Of a stretch of DNA of 64,000 bases, positions 24,738 through 32,952 are shown one piece after another (the first letter of the stretch is position 1; each line of letters begins with the position of its first letter). The stretch spans positions 109,014 through 173,013 of the forward strand of contig NZ_BDBS01000003.1 of assembly GCF_001613105.1 (NCBI RefSeq). The letters are read 5' to 3'. The position numbers and the translations under genes were made by a program. A model generated the notes under the pieces. It had not been told where the DNA came from. It was given only the letters and a program-made list of their open reading frames with translations, and did not search any database. The stretch comes from Nocardia pseudobrasiliensis NBRC 108224 (GTDB taxonomy: Bacteria > Actinomycetota > Actinomycetes > Mycobacteriales > Mycobacteriaceae).

Positions 24738-25538
24738 TCAGTAACGCGTATTCAAATAGTCCGCGGCATGTTCGGTCCAGGTCATGCCGGTGTTGTCGAA
24801 CTGCTCGCCGGAGTAGAGCACATGGGTGCCGTGCGGCCAAGGCGTGAGATAGCCCGCGGCCCCATCGAAGGCGGCCAGATAGCGGTGGAAATTGCGGTTC
24901 GGATCGGCGATGCACAGCTGGACCAGTTCGCCGATGATCGACGGGCCCGCATTGCCGAGCCGCGCGCCCTCGACGAAGGAGAACGGGCCCACCACCGTGT
25001 CCAGCATGCGCAGCGGGGAGTCCTTCGGGCTGGCGGTGATGATGTCGCGGGGACAGGCGTACTCCTGAACGTCCAGCTCCGGCCACGGGCCGTGTTCGCC
25101 GTGCAGACCGAACGTGTCCGCGGCGCAGAGGTTGTGCACCGAATCCCCCGGGCTGCGCAGCGGATTGGCGAACAAGATCGCGAACGCGATCTCGAGCGGG
25201 GATCCGTCGGCATTGCGGAATTCCCCTGCGGCCACCCCCTCGAGGATCGTGCTGGCGACGATCGCGCCGAGCGAATAGCTGATCAGGCCGCAGACATCGC
25301 CGCTCTCGCGGATCGCCGCGACCCCGGCGGCGACGCCGATATCGACCGATCTGCGCAGCGACGGCGAGGACAGATTCCCGCCCGGCCCCAGCGGGCTGAT
25401 CTGCGCGGGCCACAGCGGTTCTCGGCAGCGAAACCTCGACGGATCCAGATGCCGGGTCACCTCCGAGACCATTCCGGCCGGTGCGCCGTCGGGCGTCTGT
25501 GGTTCGCCGGTACCGCGGAAAGTGATGACGTCGTACAT
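24738..25538 (-). CDS. Cutinase/LysB-like serine esterase
   Basis: A 266-residue alpha/beta hydrolase of the cutinase-like group that includes mycobacteriophage lysin B. MYDVITFRGTGEP is the typical N-terminal strand, and LISYSLGAIVAS is the nucleophile elbow with the catalytic Ser. ACPRD marks the probable Asp region, and WPHGTHVLYSGEQ the C-terminal His. No signal peptide is present. LysB enzymes hydrolyse mycolic esters of arabinogalactan, so a role on mycolate lipids is plausible in this host but unproven. GGGAGG precedes the ATG at 25538. There is no phage gene nearby. Confidence 0.75.
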   Translation of the reverse strand: MYDVITFRGTGEPQTPDGAPAGMVSEVTRHLDPSRFRCREPLWPAQISPLGPGGNLSSPSLRRSVDIGVAAGVAAIRESGDVCGLISYSLGAIVASTILEGVAAGEFRNADGSPLEIAFAILFANPLRSPGDSVHNLCAADTFGLHGEHGPWPELDVQEYACPRDIITASPKDSPLRMLDTVVGPFSFVEGARLGNAGPSIIGELVQLCIADPNRNFHRYLAAFDGAAGYLTPWPHGTHVLYSGEQFDNTGMTWTEHAADYLNTRY

Positions 25539-25585
25539 GATTCGAGCCTCCCGGGCCCGCATTACACCGACGTCTCACGCACGTC

Positions 25586-26068
25586 TCACTCCCCGCCGCG
25601 CGCGGCCGCGGCGAGTTCGTCGATACATACGACGATCGCCAGCGTCAGCGGAATATCGGGATGATAGATCTCCACCCCGTAGGTGTCGCGAATGCGGAAC
25701 CACTTGCGCGAGGTCTCGGCGACAATGCCCTGCGGCCCCTCCAGGACATAGTTCTTCTCGATGAGATCGCCACGCGCCGTCCACTGTTCACCGGTGGCCA
25801 ACGCGACGGTGAAGCCGTGCCGAATGGGACTGAAGAACTTCTTGCGCACCGTGGCGGCGGGCATACCGTCGATATGCACCACCATGCTGTCGCGCAGCGC
25901 GATCAGCCGCCGCCGCGCGACCGCGTACACCTCCCCCTGCGGCCCCTTCAATTCGAACGATCGCCGAAAGGCCTTGCCGTCGACGAGGAAGACCTGGTTA
26001 CCGGCGTCATCGGTCACCCAGTAGTCCTGCCCGAAACCCATCATGCGCTGCCGCATCACATATCGCAC
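25586..26068 (-). CDS. LURP-one-related (Tubby-like fold) protein
   Basis: A 160-residue protein of the LURP-one-related family, a twelve-strand barrel around a hydrophobic helix, as in Tubby and scramblases. YWVTDDAGNQVFLVDGKAFR and ARRRLIALRDSMVVHID are typical strand pairs, and the C-terminal helix DIPLTLAIVVCIDELAAA would fill the barrel. I set the GTG at 26068 as the start because the fold begins there. Bacterial members have no known reaction; membrane-lipid binding is one suggestion. It is on the same strand as the LysB-like gene. Confidence 0.78.
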   Translation of the reverse strand: MRYVMRQRMMGFGQDYWVTDDAGNQVFLVDGKAFRRSFELKGPQGEVYAVARRRLIALRDSMVVHIDGMPAATVRKKFFSPIRHGFTVALATGEQWTARGDLIEKNYVLEGPQGIVAETSRKWFRIRDTYGVEIYHPDIPLTLAIVVCIDELAAAARGGE

Positions 26069-26115
26069 CACCCCAGTCTGCCCCAGCGGCGCCCACCGAC
26101 CCGCTGGTATCTTCG

Positions 26116-26661
26116 TCAGCCCGCCCGATCGCGGGGCAACCGGCAGCCCACGGTCGCGCCGATAACGGTCGCGACCTGGCTGCCGACCTTGATGGTGGTG
26201 CCGTCGTCGGGATTCACGAAGCGCACATCGTGGCGGCCCGCCCTGTCCTGCACGGCATTCGGCGCGGTCGCGCCGACGGTCGCGGCGATCGGCCGAATCC
26301 GCTCGATGAACTGCGGCCACAGTCGATCGGGAATCGGCTGATCCGGTGTGACATACAGCGCCAGCTCGAGCATTCGGCCATCGGTCCGGTCATAGGGTGG
26401 CGGGCAGTCCAGGCGCGTCTTCTCGCGCTCCCATCGCCAGCGCAGCTCCGGGACCAATTCCGTTGCGGCGGCGGCGATCTGCTCGACCACCCGCTGGAGC
26501 TGCCGCTCGGAGTCCTCCAGGGTGGGCCGTTGCCGCAGCCGCTGGGCCGCGGCGGCGGTCTCCGCGGGGTCGGTCGGCTCGCGCTGATCGTTCATGGAAC
26601 AACCTCCCATCATCAGGGTCGCGGCCAGTGCCGCCAGCGCCGCGACGCCGTGGCGCGTCAT
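26116..26661 (-). CDS. LppA-like lipoprotein
   Basis: A 181-residue exported lipoprotein. The signal peptide ends in the lipobox LMMGGC, giving a lipidated Cys21. The mature part has a helical stretch (QRLRQRPTLEDSERQLQRVV), then LDCPPPYDRTDGRMLELALY and a C-terminal GCRLP; the two Cys may pair. It resembles the mycobacterial LppA/LppB family, whose function is unknown. Its start overlaps the stop of the DUF1023 hydrolase gene by four bases. It is therefore the last gene of an operon with an ESX-like protein. Confidence 0.76.
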   Translation of the reverse strand: MTRHGVAALAALAATLMMGGCSMNDQREPTDPAETAAAAQRLRQRPTLEDSERQLQRVVEQIAAAATELVPELRWRWEREKTRLDCPPPYDRTDGRMLELALYVTPDQPIPDRLWPQFIERIRPIAATVGATAPNAVQDRAGRHDVRFVNPDDGTTIKVGSQVATVIGATVGCRLPRDRAG

Positions 26662-28460
26662 CGGTGACCACCGTCGATCGCATTGTCGGGTAACCCGGAT
26701 ACGACCGCGGCGAGGTTGTAGCCCGAGCGGTGCAGATTCCCGGTCCCCGAATCGGTCCGTGGATATTCCGCATGTCCGGACGCGCCGGAGTAGTAGCGGT
26801 CGTCGACGGTGATCGGATCGGTGTCCAGATGCGTGATCCAGTCCAGCTTGGCGGGGCTGCGGCCGAAGCGGTCGGCGTAGGCGACGGGGTCGCCCCGCTC
26901 GGTCATCTCGTAGACGTGGTGATCGCGCAGGCCGAGATCACCGGCATTGTGAACCGTATCGTTGAGACCGGTCTCGGTCAGCAGCGCTCCGGCGGGATTC
27001 ACCAGACCACCGAGACCGCTCGCGCCGACGGCCGGAACATGTCCGCCCAGTCCGGGCGAGCCGTAGAACACGACATCGTCGACGCCGCCTGCCTTCTGTT
27101 GCAGCGCAAGGCTGGTGGTGAGCGAACCGTAGGAGTGCCCGAGCGCGGTGATGTGCGGATCGTTCTGCGCGCTCGCCACATCCAGACCCCGATAGAAGTC
27201 GGCCAGGGGCTTCGCGCCCTCCTGCGCGCGACCCTCCCACATGACGTTGGCGGTATCGGGTTGCGGATTGTCGACCCCGCCCTGCGGCGGGTCGTAGCCG
27301 AACCATGCGATGGCCGCGACGGTTTCGCCTCGATGCGTCGACCCGGCATTGCTGAGTTGCCATTCCGATTCGGTCTTCAAGGTGTCCGCCTCACCGACCA
27401 TGCCCGCCAGTGAGCGATTCAGATTGGAGCCGAGTCCCGGTGTGGCGACCGAGATGTGGTCGGCATGGTCGGGATCGCCGACGGCCACCGCGGCGCGGCC
27501 CTGCCGCCCGGATTCCATATCCAGGAATATCAGTTTGCGCGGCGGCCTGTCCTCTTCCGGTGCGATCACCTCCTCGACGGCCCGCAGATCCTGTAATCGC
27601 TTCCTGCCGTCCACGATCCGACGCGCGGCCTCGCCGTCGGTCGGATCACCGGCCAGATCGGCGTTCGCCGCCGCCAGATCCCGTTCCAGGCGCGCTCGTT
27701 CGATCGGAATGCGGTTGCGGTTTGCCCGGTCCTTCACATCGGCGGGCAGTCCGTCGAGATTGCCGATATCGGCGGGACGGGCGCCGATCTCCTCGCGCTG
27801 CTGCACCGGGGTGAGGCTGTCCCACCACGCGCGATTCTGTTGCGGGGTGCCGTTTTTCGGCTGCGGCGAGATCTCCGATTTCGGGGCGGAGGCATTGCCG
27901 AAAGTGTCCGGAGCGGGCAGATCGACGAAGGCCCCGCCGATCGCGATGACCGCGTTCGCGTCGATGGTCGCCGCATTGTCGAGCAGGCGTCGCATCGTGG
28001 CGGTCTCGGTGGCGCAGTCGGTTTCGAGCGCGGCCAGGGCGGTGTTGTATTTGTCCCGGTCGCCGCCGACCGAGGTGTAGAGGGTTTGTTTGATCTCCTC
28101 TCCGATGTGACAGGCGCCGTCCTCGTCCACGCGCAGCCCCTTGCCCTCGGCGGTGCGCTTGCCGTGGTCCATCAGGCTTTTCGCCGTGGTGAAGTTCAGG
28201 CTCGCGATCGTGGCGGCGTCTCGGGCTTTCTCCAACGCCTCCAGCACTTTTCGCGATTTGTCGTAGACCAGGGTGAAGCGTTCGCGCAGGGCATCGCCCG
28301 CGCCGCCGGTGAAGGTCTCGTGCGAACCGTCGACCGCGCGGTGCTGTGCGTCCATCGCGACGCGCAGATCGTCGGCCTGCCGCGACCATTCCCGTGCCTG
28401 GTCGCCCAGCGACATCGGATTCCAGCTCAGCACCTGCGACACGGTGAGCCCGCCGCTCAA
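26658..28460 (-). CDS. DUF1023 alpha/beta hydrolase with ESX-like N-terminal helical domain
   Basis: A protein of about 600 residues. Residues 1-180 are helical, with SWNPMSLGDQAREWSRQADD resembling WXG100-like substrates. Residues 190-310 form a charged linker. Residues 310-600 are a DUF1023 hydrolase: RKLIFLDMESGRQGRAAVA opens the fold and ITALGHSYGSLTTSLA holds the nucleophile Ser. HHVYEMTERGDPVAY and GASGHAEY carry the likely Asp and His. The TTG at 28460 overlaps the preceding stop and has GGAG upstream; a GTG at 28442 is the alternative. The first domain suggests an ESX/type VII link, but no secretion machinery genes are present here. Confidence 0.8.
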   Translation of the reverse strand: MSGGLTVSQVLSWNPMSLGDQAREWSRQADDLRVAMDAQHRAVDGSHETFTGGAGDALRERFTLVYDKSRKVLEALEKARDAATIASLNFTTAKSLMDHGKRTAEGKGLRVDEDGACHIGEEIKQTLYTSVGGDRDKYNTALAALETDCATETATMRRLLDNAATIDANAVIAIGGAFVDLPAPDTFGNASAPKSEISPQPKNGTPQQNRAWWDSLTPVQQREEIGARPADIGNLDGLPADVKDRANRNRIPIERARLERDLAAANADLAGDPTDGEAARRIVDGRKRLQDLRAVEEVIAPEEDRPPRKLIFLDMESGRQGRAAVAVGDPDHADHISVATPGLGSNLNRSLAGMVGEADTLKTESEWQLSNAGSTHRGETVAAIAWFGYDPPQGGVDNPQPDTANVMWEGRAQEGAKPLADFYRGLDVASAQNDPHITALGHSYGSLTTSLALQQKAGGVDDVVFYGSPGLGGHVPAVGASGLGGLVNPAGALLTETGLNDTVHNAGDLGLRDHHVYEMTERGDPVAYADRFGRSPAKLDWITHLDTDPITVDDRYYSGASGHAEYPRTDSGTGNLHRSGYNLAAVVSGLPDNAIDGGHR

Positions 28461-28774
28461 CGCTGGGCTCCGGAGTCGATCCCCAGGGCACCGGCGATAT
28501 CCCGCTCCTGGAATCCGGCGATCGCGCCGACCACCACACCGCCCATTTCCAGCAGGGCCGTACCGACCGCACCCATCGCCAGATCGGCCGCGCGGGCGGC
28601 GACATGACAGGCGTCGGGGGTTTTCGCCCCGGCCAGCCCGCCGCCCAAACTGTCGCTGATCGCCCCGCCCCGACCCAGGATCCGAAGCTGCTGTCCCGCA
28701 GTGCCGAGACCGTCGGCAAGCGCCCGGCATGCGGACTTGTCGACGTAGAGAATCTCCCCCGGTCCCGATCCCAT
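28457..28774 (-). CDS. Small ESX-associated-type helical protein
   Basis: A 105-residue protein, rich in Ala and Gly, with DKSACRALADGLGTAGQQLR near the start and a hydrophobic helix MGAVGTALLEMGGVVVGAI. The size and position directly upstream of a DUF1023 hydrolase gene match the small partner proteins found in nocardial and mycobacterial ESX-related operons. A GGGGGCGA stretch precedes the ATG at 28774. It is coupled to the hydrolase by a stop/start overlap. Function unknown, perhaps a chaperone or a co-secreted partner. Confidence 0.55.
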   Translation of the reverse strand: MGSGPGEILYVDKSACRALADGLGTAGQQLRILGRGGAISDSLGGGLAGAKTPDACHVAARAADLAMGAVGTALLEMGGVVVGAIAGFQERDIAGALGIDSGAQR

Positions 28775-28868
28775 ATTCGCCCCCTCACTCGACCAGCGGT
28801 GTCTGGTTTGTGAACTCGCGGCCACTATATGCTGCGGGAAGCCGAAATTGGACGGGGAGGCTCGAGAG

Positions 28869-29252
28869 TTGTCCGGTATCGATCCGCTCGCAGGCAATAT
28901 CGAGCAACTGCAAACGGCACTGGCCCGACCGGTCACCGCGGTGTCCGCCGAGGCCGCGATCGACGTCGGCCCCGACGGCGGCCTGCTCGCCATCCGGATC
29001 ACCGACCACGGACGGCGGCTCGATCCGGACAGCCTCGCCGAGGTCATCGTGCGCTTGCACGCCTCGGCCCTGACCGAGGCGCGTCGGGCGATCGCCGACG
29101 CGGTCGCGAGGCTGGAAGCCGATCCCCGGCTGCGAGCGCGACGCGAACAGCTGACCGACGCCCTCCAGCAGCCACCGTCGCGGCGCGCGGCCACTCGTGA
29201 AGAGGATGACGAGACGGACCGGTACTACCAACGGCAGAGCTGGCTGGAGTGA
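28869..29252 (+). CDS. YbaB/EbfC-family nucleoid-associated-like protein
   Basis: A 127-residue protein with the YbaB arrangement of an N-terminal helix, central strands and a C-terminal helix. PLAGNIEQLQTALARPV leads to DVGPDGGLLAIRITDHGRRL and then LAEVIVRLHASALTEARRA. The TTG at 28869 has GGGGAGG eight bases upstream. YbaB proteins bind DNA as dimers. In nocardiae and mycobacteria diverged copies accompany ESX-like genes, and here it is divergent from such an operon, so both may share regulation. Confidence 0.75.
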   Translation: MSGIDPLAGNIEQLQTALARPVTAVSAEAAIDVGPDGGLLAIRITDHGRRLDPDSLAEVIVRLHASALTEARRAIADAVARLEADPRLRARREQLTDALQQPPSRRAATREEDDETDRYYQRQSWLE

Positions 29253-29419
29253 ATTGATCGGGCATCGTGTTCCGTCAATTCCGCAATACCCCTAAATCGG
29301 GTAAATAGAAGATGAACGGTACGTTAACAGTTGGTGCCCTGAAATTTTGATCATGTTTTCCCGATCGTACCATCATTGGTGTCACTTCAGTTGAGTGGCG
29401 CGACAGACAAGGGAATTCC
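29253..29419 (+). promoter_or_regulatory. AT-rich promoter region of the M14 carboxypeptidase gene
   Basis: About 165 bases with clearly lower GC than the rest of the window, including AAATTTTGATCATG and TACGTTAACAG. It contains no gene. Such a drop suits a regulated promoter for the secreted peptidase; exact -35/-10 elements cannot be fixed. Confidence 0.4.
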
Positions 29420-30820
29420 ATGAGCAGATTCCGAAGTATCCTTGCATCCGCATCCGCAATAGTCGTCGGTGGCTTCTCCACAATTCTTCTCAATCCGATG
29501 ATTGCCAACGCGGCCGACGATGCTCCCTATTATTGGGACGTTCCGGTGCCATCCCAGGCACAGGCGGACATTATCGCTCGGGCCGGTATCGAAATGGTTC
29601 CGGCCGGCCCGGGCAAGGTGACGATCGCGGTCGACGAAGCGAAGGCCCAGGCGCTTCGAGACCAGGGATTGCAGCCGACCAAGAAGGCTCCCGTCTACAA
29701 GGCGACACCGCAGGAATTGCGCGCGCCCCAGGAAGGTATTTTCTACGGCGGCTATCACACCTCCGCCGAAATGCAGGCGCATGCCAAGGACGTCGCCACC
29801 AAGAATCCGGGAATCGCCGCCTCCTACGATATCGGCAAGACCTGGCTGGCCCAGCGCGGCAACGGCGGCCACCCGATGAGCGTCATCTGCCTGTCCGGTT
29901 CGAAGCAGTTGGCCGACAAGGACAAAGCCACGGCGAAAACCACGGGAAAGGTGAACGGCTGCGCCCTGTCGCCGTCGTTGACCAAGCCGCGTTTTCTGCT
30001 GACCGCGCAGATTCACGCGCGCGAACTGGCGACCGGTGAACTGGCGTGGCGCTGGATCGATTATCTCGCCAGCGGCTACGGCAAGGACGCGACCGCGACC
30101 TCGATCCTGGACTCCACCGAGATCTGGGTCGTGCCGGTCACCAATCCGGACGGCGTCGATGTGGTGGCCAGCGGCGGTAACCGGCCGAAGATGCAGCGCA
30201 AGAATGTGGACAACGGCCAGACCCCCTCGTCCTGCTCGATCGTCGACGGCTCCGGCAACGGCCCCGGCATCGATCTGAACCGCAACTTCGCGACCCGCTG
30301 GGGCGGCGACTCGCGCAACCCCTGTTCGCAGACCTATCAGGGCCCGCGCGCGGCCTCCGAACCGGAAACCCAGGCCATCAGCCAGCTGTATGCGAACCTG
30401 TTCCCGAATCAGCGGCCCAGCGGCGGCGGTGACGTCCCGAACACCGCGAAGGGTGTGGTGATCGATCTGCACTCCTACGGCAACTACGGCATCATTCCGA
30501 CCGCGGCCACCCCGACCAACCGGGAGCAATTGCGGGCGCTGATCAAAAAGGTCGTGCCCGCCGGATTCACCGTCGGCACCGATGAGGAGACGGTCGGCTA
30601 TTCGACCTGGGGAACCACCGATGACCAGGCGCACGGCGCGCTCGGCGTGGCATCGTTCACCATCGAGATCGGCCCGAACAGCTCGTCGAGCTGTGCTGGA
30701 TTCATGCCCAAGTACTCCTGTGTGGACAGCCTGTTCTGGCCGCAGATGAAGAAGGCGTGGACCACCGCCGCCCTGGCGGCCGGCGCACCGTACAAGCAGG
30801 GCAGCAGCCCGACCTCCTGA
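29420..30820 (+). CDS. Secreted M14 zinc carboxypeptidase
   Basis: A 466-residue exported protease. The signal peptide spans roughly residues 1-31 (cut near ANAADD). A prodomain-like stretch runs to about 100 and the carboxypeptidase domain follows. Zinc ligands are His199 and Glu202 in IHARE and His351 in DLHSYG. The catalytic Glu416 lies in FTIEIGP, and the substrate Arg/Asn pair is in DLNRNFATRWGG. It resembles the Streptomyces zinc D/T-type carboxypeptidases. AAGGGA precedes the ATG. Codon usage is less GC-biased at the 5' end than in neighbours, and the 165-base upstream region is AT-rich and likely a strong promoter. Confidence 0.9.
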   Translation: MSRFRSILASASAIVVGGFSTILLNPMIANAADDAPYYWDVPVPSQAQADIIARAGIEMVPAGPGKVTIAVDEAKAQALRDQGLQPTKKAPVYKATPQELRAPQEGIFYGGYHTSAEMQAHAKDVATKNPGIAASYDIGKTWLAQRGNGGHPMSVICLSGSKQLADKDKATAKTTGKVNGCALSPSLTKPRFLLTAQIHARELATGELAWRWIDYLASGYGKDATATSILDSTEIWVVPVTNPDGVDVVASGGNRPKMQRKNVDNGQTPSSCSIVDGSGNGPGIDLNRNFATRWGGDSRNPCSQTYQGPRAASEPETQAISQLYANLFPNQRPSGGGDVPNTAKGVVIDLHSYGNYGIIPTAATPTNREQLRALIKKVVPAGFTVGTDEETVGYSTWGTTDDQAHGALGVASFTIEIGPNSSSSCAGFMPKYSCVDSLFWPQMKKAWTTAALAAGAPYKQGSSPTS

Positions 30821-31618
30821 TCACCCGTCCCGCCCGATCTCACCGGCCCGGTCCATCGCGACCGGGCCGGTGTTCTGCCGCAGCGCGGCGATCTCGGCGC
30901 GCAGGGCGCGAATCTCCTCGAACAGTCGCCCGACCTCGAGATCGGTGCGTTCGGTGGTCTGCTCGACCGCTTTGAGCTGATCGATCACCCAGCTGGTGGT
31001 CGTGCCGATGGCGAAGCTGATCAGGCCGATGCCGAAGGTCATCAGGGCCAGTGCGACCAGGCGGCCCTCGACGGTGACCGGGTAGTAGTCGCCGTAGCCG
31101 ACGGTGGTCACCGACACCACCGCCCACCACAGCGCGTCGCCGTAGTTCCGCATATTCGCTCCCGCGGCCCCGCGCTCGGCGTCGAATACCGCCAGGCTGC
31201 ACAGGAACAGGATCAGCAGCGAACTCGCCCCGACGTACACCGACAGCCGCGCCCGGGTCAGCGCACTGCGATTGAGCGTGTCCAGCACCAGAAACGCCGC
31301 GCGTAACAAGCGCAGCGGGCGCACCGGCGGCAGCAGCACGATCAGCAACTCCAGCGGATGGCTGCGCAGGAACCGCCAACGCCGCGTGGACAATCCGAGC
31401 CGAATCAGGAAATCCGCCACGAACAGCGCCCAGATCCCGATCTCGACGCGGGTGAGCCAGGTATCCAGCGTCGGCGAGGCGCCGGTGTCGAGCACCCGCC
31501 AGGCATAAACGCCGAGAAATACCACCGCCGATACGGCCAGCGGAATATTGGTGGCCCGCTCCCAGGCCCGGCGCCGACTGGCCGTCGGCGGATCTGCGGC
31601 GATGCCCGAATCGGTCAT
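30821..31618 (-). CDS. Voltage-gated-type potassium channel subunit
   Basis: A 265-residue six-transmembrane K+ channel. An S4-like helix is visible as RPLRLLRAAFLVLDTLNRSA with spaced Arg residues. The pore helix DALWWAVVSVTTVGYGDYYP carries the TVGYGD selectivity filter. The last helix, LALMTFGIGLISFAIGTTTS, leads to a coiled-coil tail (LFEEIRALRAEIAALRQN) that should assemble the tetramer. The start is ATG 31618. The stop is only one base from the M14 gene's stop region, so the two genes are convergent. Confidence 0.9.
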   Translation of the reverse strand: MTDSGIAADPPTASRRRAWERATNIPLAVSAVVFLGVYAWRVLDTGASPTLDTWLTRVEIGIWALFVADFLIRLGLSTRRWRFLRSHPLELLIVLLPPVRPLRLLRAAFLVLDTLNRSALTRARLSVYVGASSLLILFLCSLAVFDAERGAAGANMRNYGDALWWAVVSVTTVGYGDYYPVTVEGRLVALALMTFGIGLISFAIGTTTSWVIDQLKAVEQTTERTDLEVGRLFEEIRALRAEIAALRQNTGPVAMDRAGEIGRDG

Positions 31619-31668
31619 GACGGAATCGTATTCGCGATGGTTGCCGATGCCCGGTCGAGACATGCGAT

Positions 31669-32078
31669 CTATTCGAGCATGGGGACCAGAAAGGTCCGGG
31701 CGAATTGCCGGGACTGTTCGGGTGTGTCGAGTGCGATGAACGACAGCGTTATTCGGATGTGCAATTCCGCGGCGGCCCGCAGATGCCGCAGCCTGGCCTC
31801 ATCGATCTCGTTGTCGCCGTGCAGTTCTCGACGCCAGACCGCCACGCTGAATTCGCGGACCAGTTCGATCAGCGGATGCGCCTCGGTGGTGAGGCTGGGC
31901 AGCAGGGTCTCGGGTTCGGTTTCCAGCGGTCGACGCAACAGCGGGTGGGAACGCAGGAATTCGACTGTGTAGACCGTACTTTCGACGATACGGTCGCCGA
32001 CGTCGGTGTGGCGGACACCGCGGCGGTGCTCCCGGCGAGATATTTGCGGACCTCGGTCAGCACCATATCCTCGGTCAC
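31669..32078 (-). pseudogene. TetR-family regulator remnant (HTH lost, frameshifted)
   Basis: A GTG at 32078 with GGGAGG upstream begins VTEDMVLTEVRKYLAGSTAA. One missing base near 32019-32022 shifts the frame; adding one G restores AGVRHTDVGDRIVESTVYTV and on to FLRSHPLL. The rest to 31669 (FSVAVWRREL, LHIRITLSFIALDTPE) is a TetR ligand-binding C-terminus. The N-terminal helix-turn-helix of about 50 residues is absent, so the product could not bind DNA even without the frameshift. It is divergent from the deazaflavin-dependent oxidoreductase gene, its probable former target. Confidence 0.66.
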
Positions 32079-32131
32079 GAGCCTCCCTCTTGTCATCGGC
32101 AGCACCCTATCCTAGCATTCAGCGATACAGA

Positions 32132-32148
32132 GAGACGTACCTTGTCTC
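32132..32148. promoter_or_regulatory. Inverted repeat upstream of the deazaflavin oxidoreductase gene
   Basis: GAGAC (32132-32136) and GTCTC (32144-32148) are separated by GTACCTT, about 26 bases before the ATG at 32175. It looks like the operator left behind by the broken TetR gene on the other strand. If so, the downstream gene may now be constitutive. Confidence 0.4.
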
Positions 32149-32174
32149 ACAGATATCTCCGAGAGGAGTTCGAC

Positions 32175-32579
32175 ATGCCGGATTCGATCGAGGTCAAACG
32201 CCGGTTCGTCGCCGTGTTCCAGCGCCATCTGGTCAACCCGGTCGCGCGCCGACTACCCAGCCAGGTACTGCTGGAGACCCGGGGTCGACGCAGCGGCCTG
32301 CCGCGCCACACCCCGCTGGGCGGGCGGCGGATCGGCAATGCGTTCTGGTTCGTCTCCGAATACGGCGTGCGCTCGGACTACATTCGCAATATCAACGCCG
32401 ATCCCCATGTGCGCGTGCGCATTCGGGGCCAATGGCATTCCGGCATCGCCCACCTGGTCCCCGAGGACGATGCCCGCCGCCGCCTGCGGCAACTGCCCCG
32501 CTTCAACAGTGCGGGCGTCCGCGTGGTCGGCGGCGATCTGCTCACCGTCCGGGTCGATCTGGACGCCGCGGCGGCCTGA
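32175..32579 (+). CDS. Deazaflavin (F420)-dependent nitroreductase-family protein
   Basis: A 134-residue Ddn-type split-barrel protein. LLETRGRRSGLPRHTPLGG is the typical N-terminal F420-phosphate-binding segment (T/S-RGR-x-SG). FWFVSEYGVRSDYIRNINAD and VRVRIRGQWHSG follow as in mycobacterial Ddn paralogues. They use F420H2 to reduce quinones or xenobiotics; the substrate here is unknown. GAGAGGAG precedes the ATG. Its last 38 bases overlap the convergent membrane-protein gene. Confidence 0.86.
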   Translation: MPDSIEVKRRFVAVFQRHLVNPVARRLPSQVLLETRGRRSGLPRHTPLGGRRIGNAFWFVSEYGVRSDYIRNINADPHVRVRIRGQWHSGIAHLVPEDDARRRLRQLPRFNSAGVRVVGGDLLTVRVDLDAAAA

Positions 32580-32952
32580 GAATTCCGGTCGCGGCCAGCG
32601 ATATCACACACAGGAACACGACGGCGGCCTCGACGATCAGGCTCAGCGCGGCCTGTGGGGCCGGTTCCCAGCCGATCTCCTTGAAGCCGAAAATGCCTGT
32701 GGTGCGCGATAATACGAAGGCCACCAGCGAGCCGACCGCGAGTCCCGCCGCGGCCGCGCGCAGCGTCCACGGTCCGATCAGCAGCAGGACGGCCAGGGCG
32801 AACGAGACCGCGGCCTGCACCAGAAACGACGGGCCGATGATGTGGATGAACCGATAGCCGCGGCCGTAGAGGTCGGCGTGGATATAACCACTGACGATCA
32901 GTCCGGCGCTGATCGCGACCCGCAGCACCAGGTCGGGCAGCCGGGCGGTCAT
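32542..32952 (-). CDS. Small four-helix membrane protein
   Basis: A 136-residue integral membrane protein with four hydrophobic helices: LVLRVAISAGLIVSGYIHAD, FLVQAAVSFALAVLLLIG, AAAAGLAVGSLVAFVLS and ALSLIVEAAVVFLCVISLA. It looks DoxX-like in size and topology, but I cannot assign a family firmly. Its start overlaps the metallophosphoesterase stop by four bases, so it closes the cupredoxin-phosphoesterase operon. A short basic tail rich in Arg and Pro ends the protein. Confidence 0.65.
   Translation of the reverse strand: MTARLPDLVLRVAISAGLIVSGYIHADLYGRGYRFIHIIGPSFLVQAAVSFALAVLLLIGPWTLRAAAAGLAVGSLVAFVLSRTTGIFGFKEIGWEPAPQAALSLIVEAAVVFLCVISLAATGILRPPRRPDRPGR

Noticed and set aside
24738..25538. 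LysB-like esterase considered as a prophage marker
   Set aside because: No holin, endolysin, integrase or structural phage gene is nearby; cutinase-like esterases are normal chromosomal genes in mycolate-containing bacteria.
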